From contig NZ_CP084885.1 in the NCBI RefSeq assembly GCF_013456555.2, positions 124,001 through 188,000 of the forward strand: DNA of 64,000 nt. Direction: 5' to 3'. The stretch is from Natrinema zhouii (lineage in GTDB: Archaea; Halobacteriota; Halobacteria; Halobacteriales; Natrialbaceae). The notes below the pieces were generated by a model, which saw only the letters and a program-made list of their open reading frames with translations, made no database searches and had not been told where the DNA came from. Each line of letters starts with the position of its first letter. Position 1 is the stretch's first letter. Position numbers and translations under genes: made by a program. Positions 25,342-33,961 of the stretch are shown piece after piece.

Positions 25342-25602
25342 ATGCCCCCTGAATTGACGTTCACGGTCCAATCTCCGAAGGGAAACAGTGACGAATTTAC
25401 CTTCGACCAGAACAAGAAGGTCGGCGTGGCGGCTAAAGAAGTGGCCGACACGTTTGACTACCAGAACGCGAACAACCCGACGTTCTTCCGCACCGAGGAC
25501 GGCGAGCGCGAAGAACTCCAGCGCAACCGAACACTCGTGAGCTACGACCTCGACAGCACGACCGTCATCCTCAGCGACAGCGGGAAAGGCGCGAGTGAAT
25601 GA
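25342..25602 (+). CDS. Ubiquitin-like protein (beta-grasp) of the conjugation operon
   Basis: 86 residues with beta-grasp pattern: ELTFTVQSPKGNSDEFTFDQ (two strands), helix VGVAAKEVADTFDY, then FFRTEDGEREELQRNRTLVS and DSTTVILSD as the last strands. The C-terminus is DSGKGASE: no exposed diglycine. The JAB peptidase encoded two genes on could trim the tail to expose the Gly (inference). It is first in a four-gene operon, and its stop overlaps the E2 start as ATGA. It corresponds in position to BilA of bacterial Bil operons. Confidence 0.75.
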   Translation: MPPELTFTVQSPKGNSDEFTFDQNKKVGVAAKEVADTFDYQNANNPTFFRTEDGEREELQRNRTLVSYDLDSTTVILSDSGKGASE

Positions 25603-26075
25603 AACGGCGGGTCAGTGAAGTGCTCCTCCGCGACGAGACGACAACCATCCAAAATCGGGCGGAGCAATTCGGCTGGACAGTCTCTCCAGAGTTCGACCAG
25701 TTGCTGCTCACGGTAGAGCTGACCGCCAGCGACGATGAACCGTACGTCATCGAGTTCGAGTGCACTGACTATGACCAAGCCCCGCCACGAATCGAGATGC
25801 TTGATCCTGAGACGTGTGAATCTGGAACACCACGGGCGTTCTTCGATGACCGCGGAGGTAGCCGTTCACTCCTCTGGCAGAATGGGCCGGGAATCTGCCA
25901 CGCATTCAACCGGAAGTTCTATCTCGAAATTGATCAGGTGCACAACGATTGGAACCCGCAAACGATCTCTCGGTGGAAGGATGAGGCAGGGTTCCACCGG
26001 ACGATCAGTGGATTCCTTCTCCTCGTCGAGCAGCGACTCCATAATGACCATTACCAGGGGCGATTTTCAGAATGA
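25599..26075 (+). CDS. E2-like ubiquitin-conjugating enzyme
   Basis: 158 residues with an E2/UBC-like layout: N-terminal helix (IQNRAEQFGWTVSPEF), beta meander (LLLTVELTASDDEPYVIEFE), PPRIEMLDPET, and the likely active site GPGICHAFNRKFYLE with a single Cys, then WNPQTISRWKDEAGFHRTI helices. It would take the Ubl from the E1 onto its Cys and pass it to a target. 4-base overlaps on both sides. The Cys assignment is inferred from the I-C-H context shared with E2 enzymes. Confidence 0.75.
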   Translation: MKRRVSEVLLRDETTTIQNRAEQFGWTVSPEFDQLLLTVELTASDDEPYVIEFECTDYDQAPPRIEMLDPETCESGTPRAFFDDRGGSRSLLWQNGPGICHAFNRKFYLEIDQVHNDWNPQTISRWKDEAGFHRTISGFLLLVEQRLHNDHYQGRFSE

Positions 26076-26674
26076 CAGGGTTCTTTGAACGACTTCGCCG
26101 ACTCCTGGGCCGAGACCAATCGCATGCGATTGGCGGTGAACCGGACCAGCAAGCCGACCGCCGGACGTATCCGACCGTTCTCGTTCCGAAAAGAGTCTGC
26201 GAAGCGACATGCGACGGACTACGAAGTCACTCACCCGTGTATGAAGACCACGAGGGTGTCGTCTACTGGGCCGGAATAGAACTTGGCGAGCCCACTCCCG
26301 AGTGGTTGCTCGTAACGAGCTGTATCGTTCCTGAAGCCTCGACCGGACCAGGACATTTCGAAGTCTCGGGGCTCGCGAACATGCGAGTGACAGAGGCCGT
26401 GCACGAGCATGATATCGGCGTTTTCGCGACCGTCCATAGTCATCCCGGGACTAGCACCATCCATTCGGGGACCGACGAGGACGAGGCCTTCTTCCCGTAC
26501 GACGGCTCTTACTCCATCGTCGTCCCCGAGTACGCGGACGAAGGCATGCTACCGCTGGCGTCCTGTGGCATTTATCGCTACGAGACAGACCAATTCCGCC
26601 GTCTCAATACGTCCGAGATTGACGAGGACTTCACTGTGCTCTCGGCGCCCACCTACATCGATACACGCCCATGA
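26072..26674 (+). CDS. JAB/MPN (JAMM) metallopeptidase
   Basis: 200 residues. The JAMM zinc site is complete: HSHPGTSTIHSGTDEDEA at about residues 127-144 (H-x-H-P...S...D). The catalytic Glu comes earlier in the strand VYWAGIELGEPTPEWLLVTS. A 25-residue basic N-terminus precedes the domain. In ubiquitin-like operons such enzymes mature the Ubl and remove it from targets. Overlaps its neighbours by 4 bases each. Confidence 0.85.
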   Translation: MTGFFERLRRLLGRDQSHAIGGEPDQQADRRTYPTVLVPKRVCEATCDGLRSHSPVYEDHEGVVYWAGIELGEPTPEWLLVTSCIVPEASTGPGHFEVSGLANMRVTEAVHEHDIGVFATVHSHPGTSTIHSGTDEDEAFFPYDGSYSIVVPEYADEGMLPLASCGIYRYETDQFRRLNTSEIDEDFTVLSAPTYIDTRP

Positions 26675-28104
26675 CACCCGACCTTTCCTGTACTCGTGAG
26701 AAGTTTTATGCTCGCCGGGATGACCGGACCGAGCAACTTGTCGATACCGCGGATTATCAGACAGCGCCCGTATTGATCACTGTCGCCGACGATGCCGCAG
26801 CGACACTCGCCGGACAGGTAATGACGCTCACTGCCTGCAACATCACGAGCCGGTTCAACCACAACATCGACGTTATTGTTTCCGATGTTGCCCTCGAGAC
26901 GGCAGTACAGCACGCTGACTATCCGACAACACTTGCAGCCAGGGCATGGGCCGAGATGGCTGCTGCAGATCCGTTCGGTACGGTTCGCGTTCGCGATGCA
27001 CCGGCAGATGATGATGCGTACGAGGCTGTGCTGGCAATCGGGAACGCTCCAACACCGACCGAGCCGACGATTCGGATCGCGGCGTGTGGCTGGAGCGCCC
27101 GTATCCAGCGGAACGCGGCTATCGAGGAATTCTCCGACTCTTCGTCGAACCCGATCGGTCCGGCGGCTGCTGCGTGTTTCGGCGTGGGCGAGTTGTTTAA
27201 AGCGCTCATCGGGCGGCCGGCACACCAACAGCCGGATGCCTTCTCGTTCGATGCGTTCAGCCTGACACCGAACCCAGACGGGTCACTTCATACGGTGGAG
27301 CCCCGGCTTCCATCAGCCGTGGACCTCGGGATGGTCGAACTGGCGGGCGTGGGATCCATCGGGTCGGCCCTGCTCTATGTACTCGCCATGCTTCCTGTGC
27401 AGGCGGAGCTTGCGCTCATCGATCACGACGTCGTCGAATTTGAGAACCTGAATCGGTCACCGATCTTTACTGCTGCAGACGCAGATGTAGGTGATCGGAC
27501 GAAGGTTGCGGTTGGTGAACAGTACCTCGCGGCGCACGATGGGATCTCGGTGCAAGCCTTCCCAGAACGATATGGGGCAACACAAGCGCAGGACAGTCTC
27601 TATCCCGATATCGTCCTTCCGGAGGTCGACGATGACCGTGCTCGTGAGGACATCCAGTACAGTCGCCCACCGTTGATGATTGAAACGACGACGAATGGGA
27701 CGGCAGTAAACGTCCGGCGGCAGATTCCGATCCAGGAAGCGTGCTTGCTGTGTCACTTCCCGCCGGATGAAACATCGTATTCGCCGGCCTGCGCGATGGC
27801 TGACGTGGACGCTCCGGGAGTTACTGATGAAGATGAGAATGGTGCCGATAGTGGGGATGCAGCGTTACCGTTTGTATCCTGTCTTGCGGGGGTTCTACTC
27901 GCGGGTGAACTTGTGAAAACACAGTACGATGATTATCCCTCTGTAGAGAGCTTCGTAGAGGTGGAGATGTTCACGAACTTCGACGTACCGATGCCACGGT
28001 ACGAGAAGGGACGCGAGGATAATTGCCCTTTCTGTTCATATCGCGATGACGGGCAGTACAGAGACCTCATCAAGGGGACACGGTTTTTCTCCTTGACTCA
28101 ATAA
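26671..28104 (+). CDS. E1-like (ThiF/MoeB/UBA) activating enzyme
   Basis: 477 residues. The C-terminal half is a ThiF Rossmann fold: MVELAGVGSIGSALLYV (nucleotide loop), LALIDHDVVEFENLNRSP (Asp and Asn-Leu-Asn-Arg), then RTKVAVGEQYL. Cysteine pairs CLLC and CPFC form the structural zinc site; a Cys in SYSPACAMAD may be the thioester residue. The N-terminal 220 residues have an inactive-looking Rossmann-like domain, as in BilD and Cap2-like E1 proteins. It adenylates the Ubl C-terminus and passes it to the E2. Last gene of the operon, convergent with a membrane gene. Confidence 0.85.
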   Translation: MTPDLSCTREKFYARRDDRTEQLVDTADYQTAPVLITVADDAAATLAGQVMTLTACNITSRFNHNIDVIVSDVALETAVQHADYPTTLAARAWAEMAAADPFGTVRVRDAPADDDAYEAVLAIGNAPTPTEPTIRIAACGWSARIQRNAAIEEFSDSSSNPIGPAAAACFGVGELFKALIGRPAHQQPDAFSFDAFSLTPNPDGSLHTVEPRLPSAVDLGMVELAGVGSIGSALLYVLAMLPVQAELALIDHDVVEFENLNRSPIFTAADADVGDRTKVAVGEQYLAAHDGISVQAFPERYGATQAQDSLYPDIVLPEVDDDRAREDIQYSRPPLMIETTTNGTAVNVRRQIPIQEACLLCHFPPDETSYSPACAMADVDAPGVTDEDENGADSGDAALPFVSCLAGVLLAGELVKTQYDDYPSVESFVEVEMFTNFDVPMPRYEKGREDNCPFCSYRDDGQYRDLIKGTRFFSLTQ

Positions 28105-28635
28105 CGGAGAACAGAATCTCGAGAAAGCAGTCGACGCAGATAGCCACATTCTTCTCGTAACGGTCCTCCTCCGAGTGAATCCGGAACGAGTGATCGTTCG
28201 CTGTGTTGGCTGAGTCCTGGTAGAGAGATCTTGGCGGGTCTTCACCGTCGTTGACGGCTCCGGATTCTCTCCCGTCAGTGGTGGGTCAGCGGGATCCGGG
28301 TCATTGTCGCTCGCTGTCGTAGCCGCCTTTTGTGTTGACGATTCAGGAGACTTGGTGGTCTGCTTTGAACCGGCCGGCTGCGTCGATGTCGATGTCGTGA
28401 AGTCGGGGGATAGACTTGGCGAAGAGGGTTCGGTAGTGGGCTGAGGACGCCGGGCAGACGGTGACGATACAGCTGCACATGCAACCACCACCACGCCAAC
28501 GAAGGCGATTACGACCCCGTACCAGATACCAGGTGGAGAACGCAGGCCGTCCACAAACAGAAGGGCTGCCCTGCCACCAATCACGAACAAGCCACCAAGA
28601 CAGCCAACCACCGTTATTTCCTTACAGTACGTCAA
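28071..28635 (-). pseudogene. Two-helix membrane protein with disordered linker, probably frameshifted
   Basis: From ATG 28635 come two hydrophobic segments (VVGCLGGLFVIGG, GIWYGVVIAFVGVVVVACAA), then a long Ser/Thr/Pro-rich linker. Near 28270 good coding sense moves to another frame, reading FRIHSEEDRYEKNVAICVDC then FLEILFSVIE to TGA 28071. The unshifted frame turns basic and ends at 28036. The last codons overlap the E1 gene tail to tail. Role unknown; adjacency to the conjugation operon may be accidental. Confidence 0.5.
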
Positions 28636-28639
28636 ATAT

Positions 28640-29068
28640 GCCTAAATGATTGCTCCCAGCACTTCTCATCTCATATGTCTAGACTGAGAAATCTAAGTTG
28701 AAATAGAGTTTTTATGCATTTCACCGTTCGTTTAACATATTATATTCACCGGAACTGTACAAAGCCCTGTCGAAAACTGTGAATCGATTCCGCAACTGAC
28801 GAAAGGGCGACCCTGAGAGTCCTACCGAATGCGGCTGTAAATACCTGTTCTGGATTCCAGTCGGTGGTGAGACCGTCTCCCACTACTCAATATCAGGGTC
28901 TCAACTGCCGAACATCGGTTTGTCCTACTCATACCCGACGTTACTCTATCGAGTTCAATCGTCACTATCACCCTCTTGCTCACCGCCTCTGTCAAGCTAC
29001 TGAGGACACTGGATAGTCGCGCGTAATTCGCTACTTGTGCCAGTGCGAAGCCGTCACCGGTACAGTAG
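28640..29068. other. Intergenic region without recognisable gene
   Basis: AT-rich at 28680-28760, with a possible promoter for the membrane gene. From 28830 to 29060 no frame shows a known domain. Possibly a decayed gene tail downstream of the PadR gene. Confidence 0.4.
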
Positions 29069-29341
29069 CTACTCGATATACTGTGATTCCCACGCTCGTC
29101 GGTCCTTGATAGCTTCTTCGCCGTCTTCCGTGATTGTGTAATAGTTTGTTCGCCTATCGAGCTGCCCTTTTTCGACGAGGCCCTTGTTGACGACGGTATC
29201 GAGATTCGGATACAGCCGGCCGTGATTGATCTCGTCACTGTAGTACTGCTCGATCTCTTCTTTCACGTCCTGACCAGACGGTTGGTTAGCACCAGCGATC
29301 ACGTATAGCAGGTCTCGTTGGAACCCTGTGAGATCATCCAT
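29069..29341 (-). CDS. PadR-family (RosR-like) regulator
   Basis: 90 residues from ATG 29341 (MDDLTGFQRDLLYVIAGANQ). wHTH with HGRLYPNLDTVVNKGLVEKG and wing DRRTNYYTITEDGEEAI. It matches the short haloarchaeal PadR proteins, of which Halobacterium RosR responds to oxidative stress. It is a close paralogue of the gene at 29893. Confidence 0.85.
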   Translation of the reverse strand: MDDLTGFQRDLLYVIAGANQPSGQDVKEEIEQYYSDEINHGRLYPNLDTVVNKGLVEKGQLDRRTNYYTITEDGEEAIKDRRAWESQYIE

Positions 29342-29603
29342 GTTGTGGCAATTCAATCGTTCTAATGTTTGTTACCAGATCCATACATGGCTGTATGTCA
29401 ACGCTAGAGGCTCTCTCTTTATAAGTTAGCCGGAGAGGCTTACAGAGTGTTCAGCCTGTGTGTTTACCTATATGCTATGGAGATCGGTCTCTCATGCGGA
29501 CTCCTAACTTCCGAATGTATCTCCAAGAACTCATAGCATCTCCAACAGGGAATACAATTAAGCAGTATCGTATTGAGCATTATATATGCGGGTGAAGTGA
29601 TAC

Positions 29604-29879
29604 ATGTATCTGGCCGATGACCCTCGTCCCCCGCTCCCCGAGTGGATCATTGAGGCATACGCTGTTCTTTCTGCTGAGATATCGAACTCGAACACCGAAG
29701 ACAGCAACCAGCAGGTCCCGTCAATCGATCGAGATCGGGCGATCGATATCCTTTGCACAACTGACCAACTGACACTCGAGCCAGCGGATGCAGAGCATGC
29801 AATCACACGGCTCCTCGAGCGCGGGTATTTTTACGAAGTCGGCGCTGAACTCCGCGTGACTCTCCCATCTGCGGAGTGA
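29604..29879 (+). CDS. Small haloarchaeal protein of unknown function
   Basis: 91 residues. PRPPLPEWIIEAYAVLSAEI at the start and HAITRLLERGYFYEVGAELR near the end look like a small winged-helix-like fold. It lies between and opposite to the two PadR genes, so it may be one of their targets. Convergent with 29893. Confidence 0.6.
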   Translation: MYLADDPRPPLPEWIIEAYAVLSAEISNSNTEDSNQQVPSIDRDRAIDILCTTDQLTLEPADAEHAITRLLERGYFYEVGAELRVTLPSAE

Positions 29880-29892
29880 AGATGTTGCTCCG

Positions 29893-30186
29893 TCACTTGG
29901 ATTCGGAGAGGAAGCCGCTCACGTACTGGTCTTCCCACTTGCGACGGGCTTCGAGTTCACGGTGGCCGCGAGCCGTGATCGTATAGTAGTTCGTTCGGCG
30001 GTCGAGTTCACCCTTCTCAACGAGGCCTTTGTCGACGATCTCGTCGAGGTTCGGATAGAGCCGCCCGTGGTGTATCTCCTTCTCGTAGTACTCCTCGAGT
30101 TCGTCTTTGATTGCGAGGCCATGTGGCTCATCCTGGTCGGCGATCACGTACAACAGGTCACGCTGAAACGCAGTGAGATCGTACAT
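29893..30186 (-). CDS. PadR-family (RosR-like) regulator
   Basis: 97 residues, MYDLTAFQRDLLYVIADQDE, recognition region HHGRLYPNLDEIVDKGLVEK, wing DRRTNYYTITARGHREL. About two thirds identical by eye to the copy at 29069, suggesting local duplication. Acts as a dimeric repressor in the family; ligand unknown. Confidence 0.87.
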   Translation of the reverse strand: MYDLTAFQRDLLYVIADQDEPHGLAIKDELEEYYEKEIHHGRLYPNLDEIVDKGLVEKGELDRRTNYYTITARGHRELEARRKWEDQYVSGFLSESK

Positions 30187-30343
30187 ATCCGAATGTGTGT
30201 ATATTGGCTGATGAAGGTTCTGGGATCATCCTTTGGATCTGTTGGTTAGCATCCGTTGCCCTATGCAGAACTGCAGAAGAGGACATAAACTGGGGAGAGA
30301 CAGGGATCTACCACCGACGAGCGGCTACGCTACAGACGATGAC

Positions 30344-30649
30344 TTAACCCCCACCATTGTGGTGCTCAGAATCGAGCCGAGCATACGCGTCTGCAGTGGC
30401 GCGTAGTTCGGTGAGTGAGCTGTTGAGCGTCAGTGGCTCGGGAAGTTGTTCGTCGATCTTTCTTAGCGTCTGTTCGGCCTTAAGGAGTGCCTCATGCAGA
30501 TCGTCGACGGGGATCTGACCACCATCCACGGCGCCACGTTCTGGGTGATACCCCTGATCACCGTCCTCCGGGTCGGGAACCGGATCGTCGATACCGAGAA
30601 CTCGGTCAAACTCAGGGACGTCCTGTGGATCGGGCTCGTCTGGCGTCAT
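30344..30649 (-). CDS. Unknown acidic protein, last gene of a three-gene operon
   Basis: 101 residues. The Asp/Pro-rich first half appears disordered, followed by a coiled-coil-like helix (LHEALLKAEQTLRKIDEQLP) and LTELRATADAYARL. Its helical tail resembles that of the 58-aa protein at 48835 (PLTLADAIAELETTRAMYEH). ATGA overlap with the previous gene. Confidence 0.65.
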   Translation of the reverse strand: MTPDEPDPQDVPEFDRVLGIDDPVPDPEDGDQGYHPERGAVDGGQIPVDDLHEALLKAEQTLRKIDEQLPEPLTLNSSLTELRATADAYARLDSEHHNGGG

Positions 30650-30843
30650 CGCTCGAGCACCTCGACATCAGGATTCGCACCGGCTGGACCAGCGACCGCT
30701 TTTGCACGCTCGAGTTCGCAGCACTCTCGCTGGGCCTGCCGTTCGAGGGCAGCTGCCCGACGACAGCGGTCGATTCTCTCGTCGACGTCATCGTCGTCAT
30801 CGAACGTAAAACGCTTACCACGGTGGTCTATCTGCTCGAGCAT
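30646..30843 (-). CDS. Unknown small helical protein
   Basis: 65 residues from ATG 30843 (MLEQIDHRGKRFTFDDDDDV). A highly charged helix with two adjacent Cys (RQAQRECCELERAKAV). It overlaps its upstream neighbour as TGATG and the downstream one as ATGA, which fixes this start. Confidence 0.6.
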   Translation of the reverse strand: MLEQIDHRGKRFTFDDDDDVDERIDRCRRAAALERQAQRECCELERAKAVAGPAGANPDVEVLER

Positions 30844-30998
30844 CAGGATGAAGCCTCCTGAGCCGCGTCTCGAGCGTCCGCCTGCAGATGGTCGTATCGG
30901 ACCGCACAGCTGTCCGAGCAGAACCGGCCAGCGTATCCTGCCTGATCGCGAGTGAGTGCTGAACAGTTCGGCATTCGGCATGCGTTGCGGTTGGTCAT
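30843..30998 (-). CDS. Small zinc-binding protein (51 aa)
   Basis: ATG 30998: MTNRNACRMPNCSALTRDQA, then FCSDSCAVRYDHLQADA. Four Cys in C-x4-C and C-x3-C spacing plus a His suggest a treble-clef-like zinc site. First gene of the operon, with the leader element about 100 bases upstream. Too short to stand out by length, but the TGATG coupling supports it. Confidence 0.6.
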   Translation of the reverse strand: MTNRNACRMPNCSALTRDQAGYAGRFCSDSCAVRYDHLQADARDAAQEASS

Positions 30999-31098
30999 CT
31001 GGCGATACCTCGCTTCAGGAATTGAGTTGTCTCCGCGTCTGGCGACGCTGTTTCTCCATCAGTTGCTCGCATGGGATTCTGCGGCAGGCTTCGGTCGA

Positions 31099-31126
31099 GC
31101 CCCCGCACCCCTCTGGGGGCAACAAA
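31099..31126 (-). promoter_or_regulatory. Leader element upstream of the 30998 operon
   Basis: Plus-strand CCCCCGCACCCCTCTGGGGG followed by CAACAAACC. Stem CCCC/GGGG; minus-strand box GGTTTGTTG. Confidence 0.55.
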
Positions 31127-31297
31127 CCATCTCGAGCGAACGACCAGTTCAACTCACAGTGTATCAGGAGATAGTCGCACGATTTCTTTATTCAGAATAA
31201 TTCCTGAAACCGAATCGGGGCGATTCGATAACTACAGTTGCGAACTGAGCATGCTCGTGAAAAATAGAGGTTCGGCTGGATGGGACTGAGTGGAGTC

Positions 31298-31654
31298 CTA
31301 CGCTGAGGCCATATCTCGGCAGGAATCGGCGCACTCGCGAAGCACGTCGGCACAGACCTGACAGTGTTCCTCGTCATGCTGTTCACACTCGTCTGCGCAC
31401 TCCTCACAGGCCTCGGCACACGTCTCTGCGAGATCGCTGCTGTAACCGGAATTGCGCGCCATAAAGCGGGCGTGCATCGTCGTGAGGTCGGCGACATCTC
31501 GACAGAGGCGAAGACACTTGGCCATCTCTTCGCCCTCTCCGGCGCACTCGTCGGCGCACCACTCACACGCTTGAGCGGCTTCGAAACAGTTGTCGATGCA
31601 CTCTGCCATCTGGTCGTTCTCGCCGACGTGGTCGATTTGAGTTAACGCCATCAC
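31298..31654 (-). CDS. Four-helix-bundle copper-binding protein (Csp/DUF326-like)
   Basis: 118 residues with about 14 cysteines arranged in helices: MAECIDNCFEAAQACEWCAD, KCLRLCRDVADLTTMHARFM, CAEACEECADECEQHDEEHC, then VCADVLRECADSC. The C-x3-C spacing along helices matches copper-storage proteins, which hold many Cu(I) ions inside the bundle. No signal peptide, so cytosolic. It stands alone but adds to the window's copper genes (two oxidases, an Lrp-TRASH regulator). Confidence 0.87.
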   Translation of the reverse strand: MMALTQIDHVGENDQMAECIDNCFEAAQACEWCADECAGEGEEMAKCLRLCRDVADLTTMHARFMARNSGYSSDLAETCAEACEECADECEQHDEEHCQVCADVLRECADSCRDMASA

Positions 31655-31778
31655 TCACTGTTCCAGCAACTACGATGTAAAACGGGGGCTGGAATAGGCA
31701 ACCATTCACTGAACACCCTGTACTGAACGCGATTTTCCTGACCAACTCTGAATAAAGAAATCGTATGCCCAACTATTG

Positions 31779-32342
31779 TTATCGATTGAACGTTCCATCC
31801 GGAGCGGGGGTGATCCCAGTTCGGACCTCGAGATCAACACGTCTGAGATGCTTGCACCCACCAGTGGGCTGGCGTTGTTCACAATCCGGGCAGGTACACG
31901 TCTCTGCCTCGGCATCGACCATATAGGTGTTCCCGCTCTCGCTGACAACCTTGTAGATGGAACCCACCCTGGCGAACCGGACGTCCATATCTTCGCTCAA
32001 TGCACGCCGGGTTCGTGGATCCTCGATCGAGTAGCCACCGGCCTCGAGCGGAGTCGGTGGATCTGGTATCTCACAGTGGTCGATGAACTCGCTACGACGA
32101 TTTCGTTCTTGACCGCAGTTCCGGCAGCGCCAGTACCGCGTGTGGTACTCAAAACCATCAGTGAGGTCGATCTTGTACGGTGTTGGCTCCGTGCCTGGCA
32201 GCCACTCGTCGATGGCGACGAGTTCGTGCCTGTTCAGTCGAGTAACGTCGCCGGAATAACGTCGCTCTCGGTCACTGGTGTCGTTGCAGTCATGTTGGTG
32301 GTCTTGGTGTTGTTCGCGATGGATCGGTCGATCTGTACTCAT
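31779..32342 (-). CDS. SWIM zinc-finger protein
   Basis: 187 residues from ATG 32342 (MSTDRPIHREQHQDHQHDCN). A middle zinc pair (YWRCRNCGQERNRRSEF) precedes the SWIM motif TCTCPDCEQRQPTGGCKHLR (C-x-C...C-x-H). SWIM domains bind DNA or protein partners. Its leader has the shared element 28 bases before the ATG. A second SWIM protein is at 51012. Confidence 0.82.
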   Translation of the reverse strand: MSTDRPIHREQHQDHQHDCNDTSDRERRYSGDVTRLNRHELVAIDEWLPGTEPTPYKIDLTDGFEYHTRYWRCRNCGQERNRRSEFIDHCEIPDPPTPLEAGGYSIEDPRTRRALSEDMDVRFARVGSIYKVVSESGNTYMVDAEAETCTCPDCEQRQPTGGCKHLRRVDLEVRTGITPAPDGTFNR

Positions 32343-32369
32343 GGGTACTCTCGAGGCACTCATCGTTGC

Positions 32370-32396
32370 GCCTCACCCATCAGGCGCGAAAAAACG
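32370..32396 (-). promoter_or_regulatory. Leader element upstream of the SWIM gene
   Basis: Plus-strand GCCTCACCCATCAGGCGCGA followed by AAAAACG. A divergent family member with stem GCCT/AGGC. Confidence 0.4.
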
Positions 32397-32439
32397 GCTT
32401 CGAGAGCGGGTTGTCGGTGGAGGAAAGCAATTTCTGACT

Positions 32440-32866
32440 GGAATGAGTAGCCTCCGTTCCTTCAGATTCGCTCCTCAAGTGATCAGGTCCAGACGGCAAG
32501 TCCTTCGTCGAGGACTCGAGTTGGGGCACCCAGATAGTGCCGATCGACGCGCCGGAAGCGGCCGGCCTCGAATCGGGGGATGTATCTCATCCAGAACTGG
32601 CGGCTGTCGTTCGCCGGCTACCAGGACGATCACTGGCGTGTCGAACACGCAGAAGAGCAGTTCCCCGATCTCAGCGGGATTTGGATGGGTCAGTAGGACG
32701 GTTCCAACATACTTGGAATCGGAGCAGGGTTGATATAGGACAGGACGAACATATTCACTGTCGCGTTCCCACCGCGCGACACGATCCAATCAGCACCCAA
32801 CCCCACTGATCCAGTTTCCGTGCCGCCAGGCGGCCATCCCCCTGTGCCTATCCGGGCGGCATTTTG
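32440..32866 (+). pseudogene. Decayed plus-strand gene with two in-frame TAG codons and a frameshift
   Basis: Coding sense begins as SSWGTQIVPIDAPEAAGLES (about 32515-32575), then shifts frame to MYLIQNWRLSFAGYQDDHWR, QFPDLSGIWMGQ, TAG, DGSNILGIGAGLI, TAG, DRTNIFTVAFPPRDTIQSAP and a Pro-rich end at TGA 32866. No family recognised; a phage or plasmid structural protein is possible. Inactive. Confidence 0.45.
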
Positions 32867-32901
32867 AGGTCTTCTCAAGGTGATCAAACGCCGAGCGATA
32901 G

Positions 32902-33081
32902 CTATCCTATCTCGAGTGCGTCGACGGCCTCGGCGGGCTTGATGTCGTAATCGACGAGGTGGCTCGCTGTGAGCTGCCATGCGTGTTTCGCGAGCTCGGG
33001 ATCAGCTTGCTCGTAGTGGACGCTAAACTCGGTCAGTGCGACGGCGATCAAGAAATCTTCGTGTCTATCGGTAAGGGACAT
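32902..33081 (-). CDS. Small helical protein of unknown function
   Basis: 59 residues from ATG 33081 (MSLTDRHEDFLIAVALTEFS). A run of amphipathic helices (ELAKHAWQLTASHLVDYDIK). No family recognised. It is the only gene between the decayed gene and the 33.1-33.5 kb gap. Confidence 0.6.
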   Translation of the reverse strand: MSLTDRHEDFLIAVALTEFSVHYEQADPELAKHAWQLTASHLVDYDIKPAEAVDALEIG

Positions 33082-33117
33082 CGCTGGCGTTGGCCGCGGC
33101 TGCGTATATAAATTCAC

Positions 33118-33466
33118 GCCTCACAGAAACGCCGGCCAGTGGCCAGCGTTAGAGCCCCCATCCCCTTTGTGATGTGCCTCTGAGGGTGGGTCCGAGACCG
33201 GTGTGCTTGACAAGTTGGCTATTGACTTGACATCGGAACACGATCCGATCCCGGAAGGCGAGGTACTGATGTCTTGGAATGGACTAGCTGTGGGTAACCG
33301 ACTTGGTCCTCTTCCCTCGCCATCATCACCTTGTGCCCGTTCTCGAGTAACTCTATTGGCTGTATAGGTCGATAAAATCGATGTTACTGGCGGATGAACG
33401 TTAGAGAAGCCCTGTTTACTTGTCAGCTGGTCCGTCGCTGTCGTCCTCATCCAAGTGCCATTCTTC
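33118..33466. other. Intergenic region, nothing recognised
   Basis: Some open frames are present, but none has haloarchaeal coding bias or a known motif. Confidence 0.4.
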
Positions 33467-33631
33467 TTAGGCGATGTCGGTAGCCGGCCAGTCCTTCCGA
33501 TGATACTCTCCGGAGTGTACGGTGTTGACGTGCTCGAGGAGCGCAGCTGCGCCCCCGGCCGTAAAGTCGCAGCCGTCGGGCGATGAACGCTCGTAGATCC
33601 GAATGCTGGAATGGCCGTCTGAGTCAGTCAT
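33467..33631 (-). CDS. Small protein with C2H2-like spacing
   Basis: 54 residues from ATG 33631: RIYERSSPDGCDFTAGGAAA, then LLEHVNTVHSGEYH. One Cys and His-x4-His resemble half of a zinc finger. Its start overlaps the stop of an upstream frame by eight bases (GATGACTGA), which indicates an operon. Confidence 0.55.
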   Translation of the reverse strand: MTDSDGHSSIRIYERSSPDGCDFTAGGAAALLEHVNTVHSGEYHRKDWPATDIA

Positions 33632-33869
33632 CCTTGAGTAGTTCGTCGCGGGCCTGCTTGAGGTCTTGGAACCACTCAGACGCCCCACCGGTAACGGGGC
33701 GGCCCTTGAGGTCCCGTAGAATCGAGCGTGAAACTGATATGTCCAATTCGGTAACTACAGATGCATATGTATCGGTGACTGCTTCAGGTATCTGCTCTAG
33801 GCATCCACGAACGGAGTAAAAGCGCGATTCCCTGAGCTTTCTCTTCCGGATCGTACTACATGCAACCGT
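33624..33869 (-). pseudogene. ORF fragment upstream of the small C2H2-like gene
   Basis: An open frame with no ATG, GTG or TTG start in the right place. It contains CLEQIPEAVTDTYASVVTEL and GGASEWFQDLKQARDELLKD. Coding bias is convincing towards the 3' end. Probably the tail of a gene whose 5' end was lost. Family unknown. Confidence 0.4.
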
Positions 33870-33961
33870 TCACTCAGGAGACTATCTGCTTCAGTTCTCA
33901 AGCCGATTCGTCACTGCAGGTTTCAACTTAGTTACTTGATTCTCTTCGAGGAGTTAATTCA

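Noticed and set aside
33121..33450. 109-codon minus-strand frame
   Set aside because: Ser/Pro/Thr-rich, no domain, no ribosome site or coding bias compared with neighbours.
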